Shown: positions 44,431 to 51,917 of the stretch, piece after piece
Numbering within the stretch: the stretch's first letter is position 1
Layout of the letters: every line of letters begins with the position of its first letter
NCBI GenBank assembly: GCA_029782145.1
Contig: JAKOVH010000030.1
Span: 248,001-312,000, forward strand
Length of the DNA stretch: 64,000 nucleotides
Direction of reading: 5' to 3'
Source: Actinomycetes bacterium
Lineage (GTDB): Bacteria > Actinomycetota > Acidimicrobiia > Acidimicrobiales > Acidimicrobilacustridaceae
Translations under genes and position numbers: made by a program
The notes under the pieces: generated by a model
What the model saw: only the letters and a program-made list of their open reading frames with translations
Database searches by the model: none
Told to the model about the DNA's origin: nothing

Positions 44431-45336
44431 ATGGGCATCTGCGACGGACGAGTGGTCGTCATCACCGGCGCTGGCCGGGGCCTGGGCCGGGCCCACGCCC
44501 TGGCCTTCGCCGCCGAGGGCGCCAAGGTGGTGGTCAACGACCTGGGCGCCTCGCTGCAGGGCGAGGGCGCCGACCTCAGCCCGGCCCAGGAGGTCGCCAA
44601 CGAGATCGTCGCCGGCGGCGGCGAGGCCATCGTCAACGGCGACGACATCAGCGACTGGGACGGCGCCGGCAACCTCGTCGCCGCCGCCATCGACACGTTC
44701 GGCGGCCTCGACACCGTGGTCACCAACGCCGGCATCGTGCGCGACCGCATGTTCGTGAACATGACCGTCGACGACTGGGACGCCGTCATCAAGGTGCACC
44801 TGCGGGGCACCTTCTGCCCGGTGAAGCGCGCCGTCGAGTACTGGCGGGCCGAGTCGAAGGCCGGCCGCCAGCGGGCCGCCCGGGTGGTCACCACCTCGTC
44901 GGGGGCCGGGCTCATGGGCTCGATCGCCCAGACCAACTACGCCACCGCCAAGGCCGGCATCGCCGCGTTCACCATCAACATCGCCGCCGAGCTGGGCCGC
45001 ATCGGCGTCACCGCCAACTCCATCGCTCCCTCGGCCCGCTCCCGCATGACCGAGGAGGCCTTCGCCGAGATGATGGCGCCGGTCGAGTCGGGCTTCGACG
45101 CCATGGACCCGTCGAACATCAGCCCCATCGTGGTGTGGCTGGGCAGCGAGCAGAGCGGCCACGTCACCGGCCGGGTCTTCGAGTGCGCCGGCGGGGAGCT
45201 GAGCGTGGCCGACGGCTGGCAGCACGGCGCCGCCGTCGACAAGGGCGCCCGGTGGGAGCCCTCGGAGCTCGGACCGGTGGTCGACCAGCTCATCGCCGAG
45301 GCCCCGGCGCCGGCCCCCGTCTACGGCACCCAGTAG
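44431..45336 (+). CDS. SDR family dehydrogenase, MFE-2/HSD17B4-like
   Basis: A 301-residue SDR longer than the classical 250. It has TGAGRGLGRAHALAFAAEGAKVVVNDLGASLQGEG, the loop and insert typical of peroxisomal multifunctional enzyme dehydrogenase domains. NAGIVRD and YATAKAGIAAFT carry the conserved Asn and the Tyr-Lys pair. It would oxidise a (3R)-hydroxyacyl-CoA with NAD. CGAGGAGACACGACACCG precedes the ATG. Its stop is followed 11 nt later by the TetR gene. Confidence 0.87.
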   Translation: MGICDGRVVVITGAGRGLGRAHALAFAAEGAKVVVNDLGASLQGEGADLSPAQEVANEIVAGGGEAIVNGDDISDWDGAGNLVAAAIDTFGGLDTVVTNAGIVRDRMFVNMTVDDWDAVIKVHLRGTFCPVKRAVEYWRAESKAGRQRAARVVTTSSGAGLMGSIAQTNYATAKAGIAAFTINIAAELGRIGVTANSIAPSARSRMTEEAFAEMMAPVESGFDAMDPSNISPIVVWLGSEQSGHVTGRVFECAGGELSVADGWQHGAAVDKGARWEPSELGPVVDQLIAEAPAPAPVYGTQ

Positions 45337-45347
45337 GGGCGGCGGCG

Positions 45348-46037
45348 GTGGCGGTGAACGAGGAGCGCGTGGCCGACGCCTCGACCGATGCCTCGACCGA
45401 GGCCTCGGCCGAGGACGTGGTCGCCACCGACGGCCGCGTCATCGGGCGCCGGGCGATCCAGACGCGCCGGCGCATCCTCGACGCCACCGCGGCGCTGCTT
45501 CGCCAACAAGGGGCTCTCGACGTGAAGGTCATCGACGTGGCACGCGAGGTGGGCACGTCGCCGGCGACCTTCTACCAGTACTTCGCCGACGTGGAGGACG
45601 CCATCTTGTGCCTCGCCGCCGAGCTGGTCGAGCGGGTGCCCGAGTTCGCCGACCGCATCGAGGCCGACTGGGGCGGTCCCGACGGGCTCGACCGCGCCCG
45701 CCACCTGGTGGGCGACTACACCCGGTTCTGGGACGACAACGGCGCCGTGCTGCGGATCATGCACCTGCGGGCCGACGAGAAGGAGCCGCGCTTCCGGCGC
45801 GTGCGCAACGACTACAACGAGCGGTTCATGGTGGCCATGGTGGCCAAGGTGCGCGGCGCCCAGGCCGCGGGGCGGCTGCCACAGGCCATGGACGCCGACG
45901 CCACCGCCGGCGCCATGTTGGCCGTGCTCGACCGGCTGCCCAGCTACCGCGAGTCGTTCGAGCGCCGGGGCACGCCGCGCGAGGCGATGATCGAGACGGT
46001 GGCCCGCATCCTCCACGCCACCCTCACCGGCCCCTGA
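45348..46037 (+). CDS. TetR/AcrR family regulator
   Basis: A 229-residue regulator. An Ala/Glu/Ser-rich tail of about 28 residues precedes the HTH (VKVIDVAREVGTSPATFYQYFADVEDAILCLA, about 58-90). The effector domain includes YTRFWDDNGAVLRIMHLRADEKEPRFRRVRNDYNERF. It is the last gene of the ligase-SDR-TetR unit, so it may repress its own operon through the palindrome at 42806-42820. GTG at 45348 is chosen because AGGGG lies eight bases upstream; GTG at 45354 is possible. It converges on an enoyl-CoA hydratase gene, with a long hairpin between. Confidence 0.84.
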   Translation: MAVNEERVADASTDASTEASAEDVVATDGRVIGRRAIQTRRRILDATAALLRQQGALDVKVIDVAREVGTSPATFYQYFADVEDAILCLAAELVERVPEFADRIEADWGGPDGLDRARHLVGDYTRFWDDNGAVLRIMHLRADEKEPRFRRVRNDYNERFMVAMVAKVRGAQAAGRLPQAMDADATAGAMLAVLDRLPSYRESFERRGTPREAMIETVARILHATLTGP

Positions 46038-46095
46038 ACCCCCGCGCGCGCCCCCTGAGCGCGCCCCGAGCGGGCCACCCGAGCCGCCGTCCACG

Positions 46096-46150
46096 CCGTT
46101 CTGGTGGAGGTTTCACCCCCGGATCGGGGGTGAAACCTCCACCAGAACGG
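46096..46150. terminator. Long perfect hairpin, copy A of a repeated structure
   Basis: Arms of 26 bases (46096-46121 and 46125-46150) are perfectly complementary around a GAT loop. It lies between convergent genes, as a bidirectional terminator would. A close relative lies at 63759-63809. On the minus strand the hairpin is preceded by CCCTCTTTTC rather than followed by T residues. Confidence 0.7.
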
Positions 46151-46206
46151 GAAAAGAGGGGACCGATCAGGCGCGGCAGGGGCGGCGGGGCGGCGGGGTG
46201 CGTGGG

Positions 46207-47031
46207 CTACCAGCCGCGGTAGCGGACGTCGCGGCGCTCCTTGAACGCGGCGACGCCCTCCTGGAAGTCCTGGGTGTAGGACGCCATCTCCTGGGCCCAC
46301 GCCTCGTCCTCGAAGGCGGCCCCCCGCGACGACTCCATGCTGCGGTTGAGGAGCCACTTCGACAGCATGAGGGCCTTGGTGGGCGACTCGGCCAGCTGGG
46401 TGGCCCACTCGCGCGCGGTGGCCCGCAGCTCGGCCTGGGGCACCACCTTGTTGACCAGGCCGATGCGTTCGGCCTCGTCGGCCGTGACGTCGCGCCCGAA
46501 GTAGATGAGCTCCTTGGCCTTCTGCAGCCCGACGAGGCGGGGGAGCATGTAGGCGCCCCCGCCGTCGGGGGTGATGCCCCGGCGCACGAACACCTCGATG
46601 AACTTGGCGTTGTCGGCGGCGATCACCAGGTCGGACGCGAAGGCGATGTGGGCGCCGATGCCGGCCGCCGTGCCGTTCACCGCGGCGATCACCGGCTTCT
46701 CGCAGTCCATGATCGAGGCGACCAGGCGCTGGGCGCCCCGCTTGATGTTGCGGCCGACGTCGCCGAGGGCCTTGTCGGGCTTGTCCGCCGGCCCGGGGTT
46801 CTCCGGGATGCGGGACACCCGCAGGTCGGCACCGGTGCAGAAGTGGCGCTCGCCGGCGGCGGTGACGACCACGCAGCGCACGTTGAGGTCGTTGCTGGCC
46901 CCCTCCATCAGCTCGATGGTGCGGTTGCGCTGGTCGGGGGTGATGGCGTTGGCGGCGTCGGGCCGGTTCAGCGTGAGCCAGGCCACGCCCACCTCGTCGA
47001 TCTCCCAGAGCAGGTCCTGGTCGTCGCTCAT
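46207..47031 (-). CDS. Enoyl-CoA hydratase/isomerase
   Basis: A 274-residue crotonase. VAWLTLNRPDAANAIT is the first strand, ERHFCTGADLRVSRI and VNGTAAGIGAHIAFASDLVIAAD form the oxyanion hole, and FIEVFVRRGITPDGGGAYMLPRLVG carries the usual 'PDGGG' segment but lacks the Glu of classical hydratases. It may act as a 2-enoyl hydratase, isomerase or hydrolase on a CoA ester. AGGGGAC precedes the ATG. It lies downstream of the frameshifted P450 on the same strand, with 76 nt between starts and stops. Confidence 0.86.
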   Translation of the reverse strand: MSDDQDLLWEIDEVGVAWLTLNRPDAANAITPDQRNRTIELMEGASNDLNVRCVVVTAAGERHFCTGADLRVSRIPENPGPADKPDKALGDVGRNIKRGAQRLVASIMDCEKPVIAAVNGTAAGIGAHIAFASDLVIAADNAKFIEVFVRRGITPDGGGAYMLPRLVGLQKAKELIYFGRDVTADEAERIGLVNKVVPQAELRATAREWATQLAESPTKALMLSKWLLNRSMESSRGAAFEDEAWAQEMASYTQDFQEGVAAFKERRDVRYRGW

Positions 47032-47107
47032 CGTGTGTCCCCTGTCGGTGTCGATCGGTGGGCGGGGGCCCGGTCCGCCGTTCTACCAGACGGGGGTCGG
47101 CCGGCCG

Positions 47108-48353
47108 TCAGGCCGGGACGCGCTCCATCCGCACCCACACGTGGCGCAGGCCGGTGTGGCGGTTGCTGCGGGTCCACTCCGGCGGGCGCACCAGCTCGAG
47201 GGACCCGAAGGCGGCGAGCAGCTCCTCGAACATCACCGTCATCTCGAGCCGGGCCAGGTTGGCGCCGAGGCAGTGGTGGACGCCGTGGCCGAAGGTCAGG
47301 TGCGGGTTCGGGTCACGGGTGACGTCGAGCTCCATCGGTCGGTCGAACACGGCGTCGTCGCGGTTGGCCGAGCCCTCCCACACCACCACCTTGTCGCCCG
47401 GACCGATGCGGGCGCCGCCCAGCTCGGCGGCCCGGGTGGCGGTGCGGCGCTTCGAGGGCGAGGGGGTGGTCCAGCGCAGCAGCTCCTCCACGGCCGTGGG
47501 CAGCCGCGCCGGCTCGGCGCGCAGGAGGGCGAGCTTGGTCGGGCCGCTCGATCAGGGCGACGAGGCCACCGGCGATGGCGTTGCGGGTGGTCTCCGAGCC
47601 GGCGGTGAACAGCAGCGAGAAGAAGGCGTAGAGCTCGGCGTCGGTGAGCCGGGGCGGGTCGACGTCGTCGAGGGTGGCCTGCACGACGAGGGACAGCATG
47701 TCGTCGCCGGGCCGGGCCCGCTTCTCGGCCACCAGCTCGGCGCCGTAGGCCTGCATGCGGGCCCGGGCCTGCTCGGCCGAGGCGCCGGCCACCTCGAACG
47801 ACTTCCGTTCGCCGCGGTAGTCGAACCCGGGCTCGACCGCCTCGAACAGCCAGTGCCGCTCGGACTCGGGCACGCCGAGCAGGATGCAGATCATCTGCAT
47901 GGGCAGCTCGGCCGCCACCTCGACCAGGACGTCGACCTCCTCGCCGTCCGGCACCGCGTCGAGCAGCGTCCGCGTGCGGCGCCGCAGCTCCTGCTCGAGG
48001 TCGCGCACCATGCGGGGCGTGAGGCCCGAGCTCACCAGGCGACGGATCCGGGCGTGGCGGGGGTCGTCCATCATGTTGAGCACCTGGCCGGCCACCGGCA
48101 GGTCCTGGATGAGCGTGCCGCCGTAGGGACGGTCGCCACCGGTCTCGGAGCTGAAGGTGGTCGGGTCGTGGAGCACCTCGAGCACGTCGGCGTAGGTGGC
48201 CACCGACCAGAACCCCTCACCGTCGGGCGTGTGCTCGGTGGGCTCGTGCCACCACACCGGCGCGTCGCGCCGGTGCCGCTCGAACAGGCCGTGGGGGAAC
48301 CCCTCGGTGAAGTTGTCGAGATCGGTGAGGTCGACGCCGTCCATGGCCCCCAT
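47108..48353 (-). pseudogene. Cytochrome P450 broken by a single-base frameshift
   Basis: The N-terminal frame (48353 leftward) encodes a normal CYP through the I-helix [15 protein letters not shown] and reaches LIERPDQ. It then enters a foreign frame, while the true continuation [21 protein letters not shown], the heme site [17 protein letters not shown] and the C-terminus occur one frame over and end at 47108. Removing one T at 47535-47536 (CAAG to CAG on the coding strand) would restore about 415 residues. This may be a real pseudogene, a programmed or tolerated shift, or an assembly error. The start fits a leaderless message, with TAACGT at 48360-48365. Confidence 0.85.
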
Positions 48354-48359
48354 GGCCTC

Positions 48360-48365
48360 ACGTTA
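48360..48365 (-). promoter_or_regulatory. -10 hexamer TAACGT of the P450 gene
   Basis: TAACGT on the minus strand ends six bases before the ATG at 48353. It suggests that the broken P450 still has a leaderless promoter. Confidence 0.45.
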
Positions 48366-48430
48366 GGTTGTCGACCGTCGGCGTGGGACCGGCCCCACGG
48401 CGGCGCCGGGGGAGTGGAGGAGGGAGCGGC

Positions 48431-49201
48431 GTGGACCGCGAGAAGCTGCAGACGTTGTTCGACCTGACCGGCCGCACCGCCATCGTCACGGGCGGCACCC
48501 GCGGCATCGGGCGCGCCATCGCCGAGGGCTTCGTGTGCGCCGGGGCCAACGTGGTGGTGGCCAGCCGCAAGGCCGACGCGTGCGCCGAGACCGAGGCGCA
48601 TCTCACCGCCATGGGCGGCCAGGCCCTCGGCGTGCCCACCCACCTCGGCGAGATCGACGCCGTGGACGCCCTCGTCGAGCGCACCGTCGAGCGCTTCGGC
48701 GGCATCGACATCGTGGTCAACAACGCGGCCAACGCCCTCTCCCAGCCCATCGGCCAGTTCACGCCCGAGGCGTGGGACAAGTCCTTCGCCGTGAACCTCC
48801 GGGGCCCGGTGTTCCTCGTGCAGGCCGCGCTCCCGTACCTCGAGCGTAGCGAGCACGCCGCCGTGGTGAACGTGATCTCGGCCGGGGCCTTCCTGGCCTC
48901 CACCAACCAGTCGATGTACGCGGCGGGCAAGGCCGCCCTCATGGCCTTCACCCGGGCCATGGGCGCCGACCTGGCCGCGAAGGGCATCCGGGTCAACGCC
49001 CTCGCGCCCGGCACGGTCGACACCGACATGGTGCGCAACAACCCGCCCGAGGCCCAGGAGCGCATGAAGAACGCGGCACCGGTCAAGCGCATGGCCCACC
49101 CCGACGAGATGGTCGGCCCGGTGCTGCTGCTGGCCTCCGACGCCGGCAGCTTCATCACGAGCCAGTGCATCCTGGCCGACGGCGGGATGGTGCCCCACTA
49201 G
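48431..49201 (+). CDS. SDR family oxidoreductase
   Basis: A 256-residue classical SDR. TGGTRGIGRAIAEGF is the nucleotide loop, ASRKADAC after strand 2 carries Arg/Lys and suggests NADP, NNAAN replaces the usual NNAG, and YAAGKAALMAFTRAM has the catalytic Tyr-Lys. LAPGTVDTDMV and QCILADGGMV are typical. GTG at 48431 is chosen because GGAGGAGGGAG lies just upstream; a longer start at 48368 would give a low-complexity tail. It diverges from the P450 gene. A short 7-bp hairpin at 49214-49230 follows and may be a weak terminator. Confidence 0.86.
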   Translation: MDREKLQTLFDLTGRTAIVTGGTRGIGRAIAEGFVCAGANVVVASRKADACAETEAHLTAMGGQALGVPTHLGEIDAVDALVERTVERFGGIDIVVNNAANALSQPIGQFTPEAWDKSFAVNLRGPVFLVQAALPYLERSEHAAVVNVISAGAFLASTNQSMYAAGKAALMAFTRAMGADLAAKGIRVNALAPGTVDTDMVRNNPPEAQERMKNAAPVKRMAHPDEMVGPVLLLASDAGSFITSQCILADGGMVPH

Positions 49202-49260
49202 AAGGCTCGCCCCCCGGCTATCGGAGCCGGCGCGGCGTGAACGACCGGCGGCGCCTCCCG

Positions 49261-49266
49261 TAGGCT
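49261..49266 (+). promoter_or_regulatory. -10 hexamer TAGGCT of the FmdB-like gene
   Basis: TAGGCT ends six bases before the GTG at 49273, with no room for a ribosome-binding site. Confidence 0.5.
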
Positions 49267-49272
49267 GGGCCC

Positions 49273-49503
49273 GTGCCGCTCTACGAGTACCGCTGCCCCG
49301 TCTGTGACGACACCTTCGAGGCCCGCCGCCCCATGGCCGAGGCCTCCGACCCCATCGACTGCCCCCAGGGCCACGTCGGTTCCCGCCGGCTGCTGTCGGT
49401 GTTCGCCTCCGTCGGCGCCTCGTCGGGGTCGTCGGCGCCCGCGCCCGCGGCGCCTGGCCGCCCCGCCGGCGGCGGCTGCTGCGGCGGGATGTGCGGCTGC
49501 TGA
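49273..49503 (+). CDS. FmdB family zinc-ribbon protein
   Basis: A 76-residue protein opening MPLYEYRCPVCDDTFEARRPMAEASDPIDCP, the standard FmdB_1 zinc-ribbon start with Cys pairs. The spacing of the second pair is altered (DCPQGH). After about residue 50 the chain is Ala/Pro/Gly-rich and ends GGGCCGGMCGC, a Cys-rich tail seen in many actinobacterial members. The role is unknown; regulation or metal handling are possible. The transcript appears leaderless from TAGGCT at 49261-49266. Confidence 0.85.
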   Translation: MPLYEYRCPVCDDTFEARRPMAEASDPIDCPQGHVGSRRLLSVFASVGASSGSSAPAPAAPGRPAGGGCCGGMCGC

Positions 49504-49537
49504 GCGCAGCGTCCCCGCCGGCTCCCGACCGGCGTCG

Positions 49538-50119
49538 TCAGGTCCAGAACTGGGCGACGATGCGGCGCACGTAGTCCTCGTCGGGCGCGACCCCGTCGAA
49601 CAGCAGCCGGTGGTAGAGCAGGGCCGGCCCGATCTCGGTGAGCAGCTCCACGTCGCTGCTCGCCGGCAGCTGGCCCGCCTCGACGGCCCGGCGCACCCGG
49701 GCCTGCAGCAGGGCGCGACGGGGCTCGACCAGCTGCGAGCGGAAGGCGTCGGCCAGCTCGGGGTGGCGGGTGATGTCCGAGGCGAGCGACAGGGCGAGGC
49801 GCCCGTCGATGCCGGCGAGCGCGGCCGCCATCTCGGTGAGCATGGCGGCCATGTCGGCTCGGATGTCGCCGGTGTCGACCTGGTGGCGCTCCTCGGGCAC
49901 GGCGTGGCGGAGGGCGTCGAGCACCACAGCCACCTTGTCGGGCCACCGGCGGTAGATGGCGTTCTTGCTGACGCCGGCGGCGTGGGCCACCGCCTCGATG
50001 GTGACGCCCTCGTAGCCGACCTCGGCGAGCATGGCGAAGGCCGCCTGGAGCACGGCCTCGTCGACGTGGGGGTCCCGCGGGCGCCCCACGGGCCGGGGTG
50101 CGTCGGAGGTCGGGCTCAC
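49538..50119 (-). CDS. TetR/AcrR family regulator
   Basis: A 193-residue regulator with a GRPRDPHVDEAVLQAAFAMLAEVGYEGVTIEAVAHAAGVSKNAIYRRWPDK N-terminal HTH and a C-terminal domain of the TetR_C_11/16 type (DVELLTEIGPALLYHRLLFDG). It starts with GTG, 27 nt after the NUDIX gene on the same strand. The order MBL-like protein, NUDIX hydrolase, TetR suggests one operon that the regulator may control. No clear palindrome was seen near the operon promoter. Confidence 0.85.
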   Translation of the reverse strand: MSPTSDAPRPVGRPRDPHVDEAVLQAAFAMLAEVGYEGVTIEAVAHAAGVSKNAIYRRWPDKVAVVLDALRHAVPEERHQVDTGDIRADMAAMLTEMAAALAGIDGRLALSLASDITRHPELADAFRSQLVEPRRALLQARVRRAVEAGQLPASSDVELLTEIGPALLYHRLLFDGVAPDEDYVRRIVAQFWT

Positions 50120-50146
50120 GGCGAGAGCATGCCAGCCGCGACGGGC

Positions 50147-50953
50147 TCAGTCCTCCCCGGTCGGGACGTTCGGCTCGGCCGCGTCGGCCGCGGCCGCCTC
50201 GGCCGCCTCGGCCAGCTCGGAGCGCTCGTAGCGCCAGCCCTCGGCCATCATCCAGAGCCGGTGGCGGCCACCGGGCGCCTCGAGGTCGCCCGAGTCGAGC
50301 CCGGCGTCGCCCGCGTAGACGGCCACCATGCCGCCCTCGACACGGGTGAACGAGGTGGCGAAGTGCTCGGGGGGCCGGGCCCGGTAGTGGGCCATCACCT
50401 CGGCGGCCGAGGCGAACGGGCGGAGCTGCTCGAGGGTGATGAACTGCGGCGGCACCAGCTCGATCTCACCTGCGTTGCGGGCCTCCACCGCGGCGGCGGG
50501 GCGGAACCACCGCAGCTCGTGGATCTCGCCGCCGTCGGCTTGGAGGTGGGCCACCTCCTCCGGCGCCGGGCCGACGAAGAAGAAGGTGGCGAAGCGCTTC
50601 GGGGCCTCGGCCGGAGGCGTCCAGTGCGAGATCAGCACCAGCGATCGGGGCTCCACCACCGCGCCGGTCTCCTCGGCCGCCTCCCTGACCGCGGCCCGGC
50701 GCGCCGCGTCGATCATGCGGGAATCGCCCATGTCGTCGACCGGTTCGCCCTCCCAGTCGTCGGGGTCGACACGGCCGCCCGGGAAGACCCACGCCCCACC
50801 GGCGAAGGCGAGGCCGGAGCTGCGGCGGGCCATGAGCACCTCGAGCCCGTCGTCGCCGTCGCGCAGCAGCACGGTGGTCGAGGCGGGCACGGCGACGGGG
50901 ATCTCCTCGCCCGGCGCCCGTTCACGACGCCACGAGGTGTCACCTGTCGTCAC
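50147..50953 (-). CDS. NUDIX hydrolase, NUDT19/CoA-diphosphatase-like
   Basis: A 268-residue NUDIX protein. GGRVDPDD with an insert and then AAVREAAEETGAV form a Nudix box split by about 20 extra residues, the layout of NUDT19-like enzymes. FAGGAWVFPGGRVD just before it also fits this group, whose mammalian members split CoA and CoA esters. That activity would fit the acyl-CoA-rich surroundings, but substrate choice is inference. The tail after residue 245 is Ala/Glu-rich. GTG at 50953 overlaps the stop of the MBL-like gene by four bases. Confidence 0.82.
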   Translation of the reverse strand: MTTGDTSWRRERAPGEEIPVAVPASTTVLLRDGDDGLEVLMARRSSGLAFAGGAWVFPGGRVDPDDWEGEPVDDMGDSRMIDAARRAAVREAAEETGAVVEPRSLVLISHWTPPAEAPKRFATFFFVGPAPEEVAHLQADGGEIHELRWFRPAAAVEARNAGEIELVPPQFITLEQLRPFASAAEVMAHYRARPPEHFATSFTRVEGGMVAVYAGDAGLDSGDLEAPGGRHRLWMMAEGWRYERSELAEAAEAAAADAAEPNVPTGED

Positions 50954-51828
50954 GCCAGCCCCAGTCGGCGCAGCATCGCCATCGGCACGCTCCGATCATC
51001 TCGCGCCAGGCGGGCCGCCCGCTCGACGTTCACCTCGTCGAGGTCGCGCCCGCTCCAGTCGTCCCACGGCCCGGCAGGGATGCGCCCGGCGTCGCCGTCG
51101 GCGTCGGCCGCCGCGTACAGGTAGGCCTGCACCGCCGTGAGCTGCTCCGGGCCGCCCACCGGCCCGACGCCGGGCACCACGACCGTGGCCTGGTCGCGCA
51201 GCTCGCCGAGGGTGTCGGCCCACTGCTCGGGGTCGCCGTCGTAGGCGTTCGGCGTGGTGCCGAACGGCGCCAGGGCACCGGCGAACAGCACGCCGGCGGA
51301 CGGCACGAGCACCACCAGGTTCTGGTCCTGCTGGCCACCGACGGGCACGACGCACACCAGCGGGGTGAGCCAGGCGGCGGCGTCGACGACGTGCGACACC
51401 GGCCGGGTCGAGAAGTCCTCGTCGTAGTCGTGGGCGAACCCGGGGACGAGGCGGCGGTAGGCGTCGACGGGCACCGGCTGCTCGAGCAGGGCGCTGGTCT
51501 GCGTGCGGCCGTAGCGGGCCGCCATCCAGAACACGGCCGAGCCGCCCACCGACTCGACGTGGCTCGACGTGTACACGAGGCGGCGCACGGGCACGCCGAA
51601 GCGCTGCAGCGCCTCGTTCAGGGCCCGGGCCGCGGACGGGGCGCACAGCGAGTCGACGAGGGTGATGCCGTCGTCCTCCACGATGACCCCGACGTTCGGG
51701 CCCGCCGCTCCGGTACCGTCGGTGCCGAGCCAGGCCCACAGGCCCGGAGCCAGCGGCTCCAGCCGACCGGCGTCCGGCGCGACAGGACCGACGTCAGGCG
51801 TCGGTGGCATGGGGCCGAGCTCGGTCAT
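50950..51828 (-). CDS. Metallo-beta-lactamase-fold protein with degenerate metal site
   Basis: A 292-residue MBL-fold protein. GLWAWLGTDGTGAAGPNVGVIVEDDGITLVDSLCAP gives the usual first strands. The segment YTSSHVESVGGSAVF aligns with THxHxDHxGG, but three of the four metal ligands are replaced (Ser, Glu, Ser), and the later 'GD' is GALAPFG. It is therefore unlikely to bind two zincs like a standard hydrolase; it could be a structural or ligand-binding relative. TACGCT at 51837-51842 lies eight bases before the ATG and indicates a leaderless message. It heads a three-gene operon. Confidence 0.75.
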   Translation of the reverse strand: MTELGPMPPTPDVGPVAPDAGRLEPLAPGLWAWLGTDGTGAAGPNVGVIVEDDGITLVDSLCAPSAARALNEALQRFGVPVRRLVYTSSHVESVGGSAVFWMAARYGRTQTSALLEQPVPVDAYRRLVPGFAHDYDEDFSTRPVSHVVDAAAWLTPLVCVVPVGGQQDQNLVVLVPSAGVLFAGALAPFGTTPNAYDGDPEQWADTLGELRDQATVVVPGVGPVGGPEQLTAVQAYLYAAADADGDAGRIPAGPWDDWSGRDLDEVNVERAARLARDDRSVPMAMLRRLGLA

Positions 51829-51836
51829 CCACGGGG

Positions 51837-51842
51837 AGCGTA
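51837..51842 (-). promoter_or_regulatory. -10 hexamer TACGCT of the MBL-NUDIX-TetR operon
   Basis: TACGCT on the minus strand ends eight bases before the ATG at 51828, with no Shine-Dalgarno between. Confidence 0.4.
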
Positions 51843-51917
51843 GAGCCGTTCGCTGCGCTCCGGAGCCGGGTCCGGGCCCCGCAGGTTCCCGGCACGAGGG
51901 CACGAGAGGAGCACGAG

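Noticed and set aside
46096..46150. The long palindrome might be the end of an insertion sequence or a CRISPR repeat.
   Set aside because: No transposase, target duplication or spaced repeats are nearby; the two copies lie at gene ends and show compensatory change, which favours a structural role.
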